Source: Saxidomus purpurata (taxonomy: Eukaryota > Mollusca > Bivalvia > Venerida > Veneridae). From it: a DNA stretch of 64,000 nucleotides. The notes below the pieces were generated by a model that searched no databases, was not told the origin of the DNA, and saw only the letters and a list, made by a program, of their open reading frames with translations. The translations under genes were made by a program, and so were the position numbers. The stretch spans positions 29,229,404 to 29,293,403 of the forward strand of contig JAFMSR010000003.1 in NCBI GenBank assembly GCA_022818135.1. The letters run 5' to 3'. Below, one piece after another: positions 49,667-61,600 of the stretch (the stretch's first letter is position 1; the number at the start of each line of letters is the position of its first letter).

Positions 49667-52600
49667 ATGGAGTGTCCTATAATTTCCTCTGTTCAGAAAG
49701 TGAACATTTATGAAACGAAAGCGGTAGGTTGACATGAGTTAGTCGGCAGGACCGGTAAACAAATTGTCAGATTTTTTGTACCAAATATTTTCGTACCAAT
49801 AAACAGAGAAGAAAGACAAAGTAATGAATTCCATTGCAAAGTGTAATACCAGTGAAAATATTTATTATAGAGGATAATTGTTGGTTTTGGTGTAATATCA
49901 CATTATAGTTTCACCGAGTGAACACCAAAAGTGATATTTTCAGCAGTGGCGTCATTTTAACGACGTCTTCTTCATTATGTTCTTTGGCATTCAGTACATT
50001 CGTTATACTTTTTAACGTTAGTCAGAGTAACAGATTTTCATAATTTTCACCGAGTGGACTGAGTTTATCAGGATATAATCCACCGTTACATTTCGATAAA
50101 CCACTGAAAAACATAAAATAAAAACAGTTTCCAGCTCGATAAAAAATCATTGATGATACATTTGGACATTTTCCTGTGTAGTGTCTTGTATATTGGACCA
50201 CAGATGCTCGGGGTCTAGACTAGTCTCATTATTTCCACTGCAAAGGCAAACCGATTTTACATGTTGACATTTGAGAGTTGTCCGCCTTCTACGTCTCACT
50301 GTAATTTAGTAAGAAATCTATCTGGCAGGACCACAGGTGTTCCTCGAGTTACCCCTGGCTCTCCAGTTATCGATGCTCAAGTTATCCATGGTGATTCAAG
50401 AAATCAACACATTGAAGAATTCAAACATTATCATATAAATTGTTATGATATATTGTTTAAAACTTCTGTAAAAACACGATTTGATAAGGTAATATGAAAT
50501 TTAAAATAACTTTTACTCTATCATGATGGAACTCTTTATTTTGCAGAGGTTTTATGTGGTTGGATCAAACAACACGGAGACCAGTTTCCGTGTGCTAAAG
50601 ATTGATAGAACAGAACCAAAAGAACTGCATATACATGATGATAAAGTAAGAGCTCTTGAGCATGTTGAGTCTGTTTTTATGTCATTACTGAAGCAGAAAT
50701 ATTAAGTAATTATGAGTATATGACCTGAACCCAATGGCCCATGGTTCAACTCTAAAAATTCTCATATTGCCTCTTAAAAATTTAATTTTGAACCATAATA
50801 ATATAGACTGAAGAATCAATGACCCTTGAGTTTCAAAGCCTACTGATCACCCTGTAATTATGTCATGTGTGGATGCCCATTTGAAAATCTGTGTATCAAA
50901 GAAATGTAATTAAAAGAACTTCTTTAAACTGATAGTTATTTAGATATTAGAGGTTTACAAAAAACCTTTATAAAAATATACATGTTTGTACAATGTACAT
51001 CAGTAGAACCAAAAGTGCTACATCATAACTACAGGCACTATCAGCATCATTAGTATCTTATTTTTTAGAGGCACTTAAGGCCTTTTCTGAATTATTTTTT
51101 TTTGTAAACAAACATTTTGAAAAGGTATTTTTATCTCTAAACACAATAAGAAGTAAGTATGATGTACATACACCTAAGTTAAAGATTTTAGTGACTAGGA
51201 CTAAGGATTAAAACAAAGACATCTCACTAGTTTAAGCTACAGGTCTTTCATTTTATAGAAGCAGGACTTGATGTTGAATTCAGTGTTGTTTTATTTGTTT
51301 CAGCATGTGTATAGTAAGCTTGAGATAATGAACTTGTTAACAATGATCGAGTCTGGAAATAGAACAACAGCTAAACAGAAACAACAGTCTACAGGTCTTA
51401 CAAGAAGTGTTTCAGCGTATGGTGTTGTAGGTAAGTCATGTCCATATCAAAATACAGTAAAACTAATGTAAAAGACCTTCTTTGAATGAAGATCATGATC
51501 CTTAAACAAAGATGTTAGAAAAAAAATGCTTTATTCTTCTATTGTAAAAGATTGGTCACCACTTGTCTATTAGTTTATACTAATTTATTTTAGCTCAGTT
51601 GTGAAGAAAGCTTGTAGCTTATCGAGTCACCTTAGTCGGCTTCCTGGAAAAGGAAAAACCAGTACTGGTGTCATATGAGGAGGTACGGTTGTGACCCCAG
51701 TGGGGCTCGAACCCGCACCCTCCGGGATGAGCGGCAGACACATTAACCTCTACACCACCGCTCCCCTGTCTATTAGACCTGCTTTAGCTTCTTCAGTGTG
51801 GATGTTCCTAGGTTTTCCTGTATCGGACAGCTTTCTACTTTGAACTGCCAACTTCGTTGTGTTACTGTGCTGGCTGGTGAACCTTATTGACATTTGTTCA
51901 ACATCGTCTGTTTTAACGTGATCATTTAAAGCATAATAAAATGCCCCTCTATCATGTCAATCTTGCGGAAATACTTGTGAATACTGTATGAATTTTACTA
52001 AGTTTTCTGTTCTCTTTCCTCATACATTGTTTACATAATACATGTTCGGGTCTGACAGAAAGGGATTTTGTCTGTATAGAAAATTGCAAATCCAGTGGTA
52101 TCTATTGAAGGTTTTGTGAAGTTTTTGGAGGGTTACTACATGGTGTTGATCACAAAGAGAAGTAAGGTCGCTCTAATTGGTGGTCATACTATATACAAAG
52201 TGGAGGATACAGTGATGCAGTATATACCTAATGATGGGGTCAGATACACACACCCAGATGAACCTAAGTATGTTTGACATAAATCACAATGTAACATTTT
52301 TTCAAATAATTTAACCAGTCTGTTAGTACTGAGAAGATAAACAACTTGAAAATACGTAATTATATAATGAATGTAGCCATTCCAGTAACAGTGTTAGACA
52401 TTCTGGCATATTTGACATGATGCAATTAGATAAAGATTGTTTGTAAACTTAATTAGTTATAAGATGCCAATTATGTTTATATGGCATCTCATAGATAGCT
52501 GTTCATTTGACTATTATATGTAACTCTTGAAGACTGCTACCCACTTCATAAGTTCAAATGAGCTTGTGTACAATTTGTTTGATTCAGATTGCTTGAACAA

Positions 52601-55600
52601 AATGTACTTTGCCTCATTCCACGATATACAATGTGTATTCTGTTCTTTACTGCATTTGTCATCATTTTAAGTACTTGATACATGTTTGCTAAGCAACATA
52701 TGAAATTTTGGAAATTTAGCAAGTTTCATTACAATATTGTCAAAACTTCCCTTAAAACACCTGTTAAATGTTTGTTTGTAATAGACTTATAATTCTATGG
52801 CTGAGAGGGTATTATGTCATGGGGTACATGTATTTTACAGGTATGTGAAGATGTTTCAAAGTGTGGATCTTTCCAGCAACTTTTACTTCAGGTAAATTTA
52901 TATCAAATTATAGTTGATTATAGGAATATGCTGTAATACTTGCCATATGTGCGACCTATTACCATATCACTTAGTCATGTGACTTTCAGGTACAGCCTGA
53001 CTAGTTGAACAAATTCCAAAGTGCATGGGATTTATAAAAAGATCGCAGTGATTTCAGAATCAGAAAATGTTTAAAGGATATTTTTCCAATGACACTGCAA
53101 TATCAAGGTGTTTTTTTTTAACTACAATAATTCCTATAGTGAAAGATTCTAAAATGTTAGTGCATAATAATAATATGTTTACTCTGTCTTAGACAAAGTT
53201 AAACCCAGTGCTACCATCAGAAAGGTCAATGTGGTCAGGTGACTTTAACAGTAAAACATTGAATACATTACAGTTACAGTTACGACCTGACACACACTCT
53301 GCAGTATAACATGGAGCCAGTTGTGAAACCACAGTACAAAGCTTCTGCACAAGATGGGACCAGCAATGGCAGTGAAAATTCTTCACAGAATGGTTGTGAA
53401 ACAAATAACAGCACACAAAATAAAGGTGAAACAAATAACAGCATGCAAAATACAGATGATGGAAAAACCAAGAGCCATAGTAAAAAGAACGGAACTGTCT
53501 CAGGCTGTCAGAGAACAAGTTGCTTTTACTATTAAATTTTATGCACATCTGTATAAATGAATGAATTTTGCATAAACTCACTTGCCAAACTTTACTTATA
53601 TGTAAAACTAGATCTTCAAGGCACTATATTACAGTTTGTATTTTGTGGTGTTATAGGTTCTCTGTTTTGCTTTCATGTGAACAAAATGAACTGACATCCG
53701 GAAGAAGCATTTTTATTATGTATTTAATAGCAATTTACGAGGGTAATTTTGAGACTGTGGAATTTAACCTATGTTTATATTACTGTTAGTTTACACTTGC
53801 ATCATGTTACAGGGAGTCAAGTATTTGGTGTGAAGGCAAAACCAGAGACAAGATGTATTTGGAATAAACACCTGACAGATGTGTTCCAGAAAGAGGTGCA
53901 CCAGGACTGGGTATTAGATCTTGTGTATGGCTTTATAGCTCAGTGTAGTATCCTTTCCTATGTGTTAAAAGGGTTAGTTGACTGCACATTGTATTATCTA
54001 ACATATTGTTGAGGTGACCCCTTTGCTCTCATATTAAATACAGATCTGCCTGTTTTATTACTTTGGAGAAAAGTTCAGCCTTTTCTGTGTAACAAATAGT
54101 TTGGCCATTTGGGTCAGAATGAAAAATTGACATTTGTTGGTGATACTCATAAAATTTTTAAAGGTTTATGCTATCGTTTGATAGCCTTTTGTGGGGTATT
54201 TACTGTGTTATGGTTTGTTTTGAGGATTGAGTCAACTCATAGAGCACCAGATTCCACCACTAATATGACCAAAGCTGCAAAATCCTGTAAGTTATGTAAA
54301 TTAAAAATGATGTTATAAATCAAGGGAGAGAGAAGTAAACGTACTTGGTAACCCAGCTGTATAGATATATAGCTGTTCATTTGTAAGTTTAAGTAAAAGT
54401 CTCCCCCATCCATTTTCATGTGTACCTAAACTAGATTACATTGTGACAACCAGAAAAAACATTGGCTCCTTAATGAATGCTAAGATCTGTATATATTTGG
54501 CAAGTCAGTGTATATCACACTCATAGCAAGGAGGTCAAATGAATTTGCTGGTACAAGATTTCTTAAAAGAGGAGCAAATAGTCAGGTATGTATTTTCTAC
54601 TAACGACATAATTTATTATGTAAGTTTCGAAAAATCTTAATTTTTCCAAAAACTTCATTAACAAGAAGTAATGGCTTTTCAAGAGCATTGACACTTAAAC
54701 ATGGAGCATTACATTTGATACCTTGACAGTAAACAAAACAACAGCATATTTATTTTTCCAAGGAAGAACACCGGACTCAAACCTGTTCTGTCTAAGACCA
54801 CTTGGCCTTCCTGACAACTCCCCAGCCCCTAAAAATGTGGGTTGGAAGTCTCAATGCTATTTGTTGGTCCTGTGCTGGCTTGGTGAAAACTGTTTGCAAA
54901 AACATGCTTTCATCAACTCCATGTAAACTTTTCCATTCTGAAATCCCGTGTGTTTTACTGAAGGGTGCTGTAGCCAATGAGGTGGAGACTGAACAGATTG
55001 TATATGACACATCTGTAACACATCTACACAAGAGTAAAATTACATCATTTGTCCAAATGAGAGGATCTATACCAGTGTATTGGTCTCAAGACATCTCAAA
55101 AATGGTGCCAAAACCAGTAATACAGCGTAAGTATTCCTTTTGTCCAATTATACAGTTGAAACTGACATAAACTTGTTATCCAACAAGTAGGTTTGTATTT
55201 ACTAGTAACATTTAGGCTTTACTGATCGATGATTGTCCGTCGTCCGTCAACATTTTGATTCAAATGACATCTCCGCTGAAACCTCTAGGCCAATGTTGAT
55301 AAAACTATGCAGGAATGTTCCTTGCATGAAGCTCTACCAAAATTGTTCAAAGAATTCCATGCCATGCAGAACTCTAGTTGCTATGGCAACAAATAGGAAA
55401 AACTTTAAAAATCTTCTTCTCTGAAACCACAAGGCCTAGAGCTTAGATATTTGGCATGTAGCATTGTCTAGTGGACCTCTACCAAGATTGTTCAAATTAT
55501 GACCCCCGGGTCAAAATTGACCCCGCGCGGGTGGGCACTTAGTTTTTGCATAGGCATATATAGGAAAAACTTTAAAAATCTTCTTCTCTGAAACCACAAC

Positions 55601-58600
55601 GCCTAGAGCTAAGATATTTGGCATGTAGCATGGTCTAGTGGACCTCTACCAAGATTGTTCAAATTATGACCCCCGGGTCAAAATTGACCCCGCGGGGGTG
55701 GTCACTTAGTTTTGCATAGGAATATATAGGAAAAACTTTAAAAATCTTCTTCTCTGAAACCACAAGGCCTAGAGCTCAGATATTTGGCATGTAGCATTGG
55801 CTAGTGGACCTCTACCAAGATTGTACAAATTATGACCCTATGATCAAAATTGACCCCGCACGGGGGCTCACTTAATTTTACATAGACTTATATAGTAAAA
55901 ACTTTAAAAATCTTCTTCTTTGAAACCACAAGGCCTAGAGCTTAGATAATTGGCATGTAGCATTGCCTAGTAGACCTCTTGAAAGTTTGTTCAAATTATG
56001 CCCCTGGGGTCAAAATTGACCTTGCCCGGGGGGGGGATCATTTGTTTTACAAAGGTGTATATAGGAAAACTTATTTGGTATATAACATTATCTAGTGATC
56101 TTCCACCAGGCAAGTGGACTTGTACCAAGGTGAGCGATATAGGGCCATCTTGGCCCTCTTGTTAACTTTTAGTACAAATATTGGATTTGTTTCAGTACAC
56201 AGTTTGTGTTAAAAATGTAAGTAATCACTTATTTGCCTCCATTGTCTTTAACTTTCCTATATGGATACTGCCTTGTCAATTGGCATACAGCAGGGGCATA
56301 GCTGCTTTTAGGCACATCAGGCCCAGGCCTACAGATTAATTGGAAAATGAAAAAGTTAAAACTGCCAAAAATGCAATAAAAACTGAGGGGTAGGGAAGTT
56401 TAAGGTGTTGTGTGCAGCAAATTCATCTTCTATGAAAATAATCTTGTATTTTCGTTATAGTTTTTATGATAAAGTTGCAAGTTTTTCAAAAATATTTTGA
56501 AGTAAATCAAACAAAAATATACAGGGGCAGATAAGTCGTATAATATCCAAGTTCAGTGTTTAAACACCAGACACAACCGATGGCCTTCCCAATCAGTTTA
56601 GTGACTCAAAAATCGCTAAAAATGGAGTTAATTTTTGCGTGTCCTTTTTATGGGCAGTTTCTTCTGCTTGTTCAAAACCATATGACCAGCGACACGGGAA
56701 AATGGGCCTTCAGACAAAATACTTGGAAACTAGCTTTCTTGCATATGTGAATAAACAATATTTCAATATCAATATTGGAAAATTTCAGTTACCTAAGTTA
56801 CGTTCAGTACAGAAAAAACTACAACATTTTGAAAAAGTATACCTAAGGCGTCATTGTTCACTCTAAAAATGACGTCACATACCACAATTTGACGTCAAAA
56901 CTCACTTCAATTTACATGGGCAGTAAACTATTCCGGTAATCATTTCCTAACAGCATCATTTATTTTTGGTTGCAACATTATATACTCTTTCAATATATAT
57001 CATATCTGGTGAACTATTTCATGTCTTCTTTCCATGATCTGCCTTTTTCATAGGGTATAGCCAAGATTAAAAAAAAAGAATAATTTTAAATCGCTGTGGC
57101 CATAGTAATGGTCTTGGAGGATTTTGAAGCAAATTATAAAGTATGTTTCTGTTGAGTTAAATATAGTAGCTATCAGTTTTTGTCATTGGTTTTTGCATTT
57201 AAAGAGGGTCACAAAAATGTAAATTTTATGGGTTTTTCATCAATTATTGTCGAATAATGTAACAAATGTCCGAAGGTACATTTTCGCGCGTCGATGGTCA
57301 TATGTTGTCTATGTTAATTCCGGTATGGCCGACATTTGCATATTTCGGTGTCACAATTTTAATGTTTTTGACCTTGGTACCTAATCTCACTAGCATTGTA
57401 CCTAAATCTATCTGTTATTTTGTATTAATTTTTTTTCATTTTACATGTTTTTTGTATTTCTATTCTTGTTCTACTAGGAATTATAAGATAACCCTGATTC
57501 TATGTTAAAATTCAACTCAATTTTAAAACGGTATCAATTACTTTGATTTAGTTGTTGAACACATTGCTATAATACATTGTATATTTATGAAATAGATTTT
57601 ACTTTTGAGTGATATACTGGTTAGTATATCAATGTGCGGAGTTTAGATGCCGAAGGCAGAGTGAGTAATAACGAAACATTTAAACATCAAATTAACAATG
57701 TATACCAGCTATATTACAAAATTTCATCTTTTTTGTAGAGTAATCATACTACAACACGTAGAAATTGTATCTGCTATTGATATTATTGTTTCATTTATGA
57801 TACGTGTTAGTTAACTTTATGAGGCTGATTCCCATATGGACCCAGCTCTGAATAATACAATTTGAAATTTGAAATTTTGCCTGGATAAATTTGAGAAACA
57901 GCTTGAAAAATGTCTACGGTAATGGAAAAGCCATTACAATCAATGAATCAAATGGTCCCAAACCAGTCATAAATTGTTGTTTGCGAGGTCATTTAACACC
58001 TGACATATGGCGCCTTTTTGGAATGGTTGTCGCTTGGCATGAAAATAAATAACTATCGTAAATGAAAAAGCAATTGAATGGTGTTTTATACAGGCAGTTA
58101 GAGTGCATACACCTGAAAATGATATATTCTAATGAGATATTGCACGGCGAAAGTAATCATCCTCGTCAAACACATGTATGTTAATATTTTATGACTTTTA
58201 ATTTGCTAATTAGATTCAATTTCCATTTTGTCCAATGTATGAATTTGAATTTTAAACAAGAAGAAAAAGTGAGTGAAGCAATTTATTACAGCTATGCAGT
58301 TAGATCAGTGCCTACTCTGCTTGTAAAACCACTACTGGGATAGATACTGTAAGGGTACAAATGTTTGCAGCCCGTCATTTCATTATATAATCATGGTTTG
58401 TACTTTGTAGAGATACATGTAGTACAATTCATTTAGTTAATAGAACTAATGTCCTCAAACCCCCTAGAAAACATGTGTCTACAAATTGTTTTTGTCCAGC
58501 TACGCCCCTGTACACAACAAGTAAAGATATTTTCACGCTTTTTCCAATCTAATATCAAAGTTAAAGAACACGGACAAGACACAAGAAAAGGTTTATAAAA

Positions 58601-61600
58601 CCAATCAGAATAATAAAATTTTGAAGCAGATCTTGTTTATATTTAAGATAAAGCTTTCTTTGTATTGTGATGTGTTGTTCTTACTTTCAGTTGACCAGCG
58701 AGACCCTTACTTCTACACAGCTGGTGTACATTTTAACAAGTGCTTACACAGATATGGTGCTCCTGTTTTATTGCTTAACCTAGTAAAGGTAAGACATAAT
58801 TTCCATATTAGTTGCAATGTGTGTCTGAATTGTGTGTAGTCAAACATCAGCTTCAAGTGCATATCATGTTGGTGTTAATAGTCCAATGTTTGGCATGATA
58901 CAATACAAGACAATATATATTTATTTAGTTATTGTCGGAAAAGTATTGAACATTTAACACAAGGTATGTATAGCTTTTGACAGACCTTATAGGACATACA
59001 TATGGCATGTGTGCTTTAAAAGATTCCAGGTACCTCTTGGTGAGCATAGTTGTTACAAGTTTCGAAGATTTAAATTTAAGATAATGCAAGACAGATTTAG
59101 ATTTAACATAATTGGCAACTACATTTGCACAGACATAACTGATTTTTCATTCGACATTTGTTTATTGTACATGTGTATACTATGTATAGTTTATCCTACA
59201 CGCTAATTGTAAATCCCATATGTTCAGTGTAAATTCAACATGTATATCATTAATCAAATGTGTGTTTTGTATATTGCACACATATATTGTTCATCCGTTC
59301 TGTTCATTGTAAATTCCATATGTATATTACATTTTGTATCTACCCCACAATGTGTTTTGTATATTGCACATATTTTATTGTTTCAGAGACATGAGAAGAG
59401 GAAACATGAGAGTCCTTTGTGTGATGAATACAAGGAATGTAAAACATACCTCAATCAGTTCTTACCTCCTGATAAACAAATGGTCTATATAGGCTTTGAT
59501 ATGGCTCATTACACTAAAAAGTGAGCAGTATTACTAGTTTATACTAATTTATTTTAGCTCTATTGTGAAGAAAGCTTGTAGCTTATCGAGTCACTCTCGA
59601 GTCAGCTTCCTGGAAAAACCAGTAGTGGTGTCATATGAGGAAGCACGGTCGTGACTCCGTTGGGGCTCGAACCCGCAACCTCCGGGATGAGTGGATTGTT
59701 GTTCTCTTAATGCTATGCAGATGTCAATGAAAGAATTAATTCATAATTTTTTTGTTTTTACTGTTTCTAGTTTCCATAGCAAGAGTTGCTGATGGCAAGT
59801 GCCAGTAAATTAGAGACATTGATCCCATTTCAACCTATGACTCTGCTTATGCAGATGAGAATACCATTTGTTATATTGTTTGATCCTGAAACATATGGTA
59901 GTTTAATCTACAGTTTGCTCAATAAAATGTTACACCCAACTCAAGTAAAACAATGAAAAAATGAAATTGAAAGCAACACAAGCAAAAAAAAAAATCAAAA
60001 TATTGATCTTCTAATTTAGCAATTAAAGAACATTTAACAGTCTTTTGTGTTTGTGTTTGTCTTTGTAATATTGTTCTCCACTTTCAGAAAGAGCAACAAT
60101 GTGTTAGATAGACTAGCTGGTATATCCAAGTACTGTGTGAAACAAACAGGATTTTTCTTACATTTACCAAACCTGAAGGAGGAATTCTGGGATAGAGAAG
60201 AGTACGTCACTCTGTACTGAATATTTTTCTTTGTTTCCACTACAGTTGCACACTGTATATAGATTCTATAGATGTTGCTGTCAATAGCCTTTTGAGTCAG
60301 ATTTTGGATTAGTTCTTGAAAAAATGCTCAGCTTCTTCTATATTCAGAGAAAAAGTGGAAGTTAATTTAGTAAAATTAAGTGCACAGCCAACAGTTATAA
60401 GTATAGGCTACTATAGAAGCATTTTTGTACTATAAGAATTGGAGGACTTTGTTCTTGGAAGCCATCTTAGGAATACAGAAAGTGGCTGGTTAATATAATC
60501 CAGTTAACTTAAGACTGTTTGGGAAACAGTGACACTAATTTGCCCAAAACAAGTGGCTGTTTCATTTTGTTGAAATTATAACATATTGATATGTATTCAG
60601 TGTGATGAAATTAAGTACATTGTTACATTTCATTGAAGATTTGATGGTGTCCAGGGTTACAAGACCAGTACAGGAAGTAAACAGACTGGAGTCGTGAGGA
60701 CAAATTGTGTGGACTGTTTGGACAGGACAAATACAGCACAGTTTGCAGTGGGCAAATGTGCCCTAGCATATCAGGTATGTAGATAATATACACTTTAGAC
60801 ATAAAACAATTATGAGTGTGTTAAGAGTGGGAATATAAATGGTGAAGGTAGATAATGCAGTGCACATGATGCAGGTTTAAAACCTGTTGGCAGTATTCAA
60901 GGATCTATAGACGACACTCTGCATTAACTTTTAAAACAATAAAACAAACATTTTAAATAAGAAAATTCATGCCATTTATATGACATGATGTTGACTTGAT
61001 GTTTTGATTTATTTACAATATTATGGTACACTGATGCAATTCTCAAAACTTCCACTCTCTGCATGCAGCAGGTGCTGTGTTGTGCCTGCTTGCCGTAGGA
61101 AATCATCCAACAGTAACAGGCCATCAACAGGCTGCAGCCTTTAAAACGTAATATTTTGACTGATAACAAAAAGTACAAAAACTTAGCTAAAATAGCAAAA
61201 CATTTCTCATTCTACACTAAGATACTGGCTTGATTTTATATTGTTTTAAAACAACTGTTTGTTTGAAAGTTTAAGAGATTTCTTTGTAATTGCAGTTATG
61301 TGCACTGGGTGTCTTATCATCCCCAGAACTGGACTTCGATACAGACTGTCTCAGGTAAAACTGTTGACATTTATGTCTTGTCTCTAGACAATATTGCTAT
61401 TAAAATACACCTGTTGGAGCTATAAAGCAATGAATATGGTATACAAATGTGTTAAGTATTATATACAAAATTGTCCTAGTGATGTGCAAATACTGCCAAA
61501 AAGTACAGTTGGTAGCATGGTTGGATTTATTATTGTGCTTGTCATCGTTTTGATGCAAATTTAAGTCTTGTAAAGGCCTCTTGGACCTACTGGGTTGGTC

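Noticed and set aside
50261..50497. Alternative first exon of FIG4
   Set aside because: Its end ([16 protein letters not shown]) only loosely resembles the family start. The exon at 49667-49723 ([15 protein letters not shown]) fits exactly and in phase.
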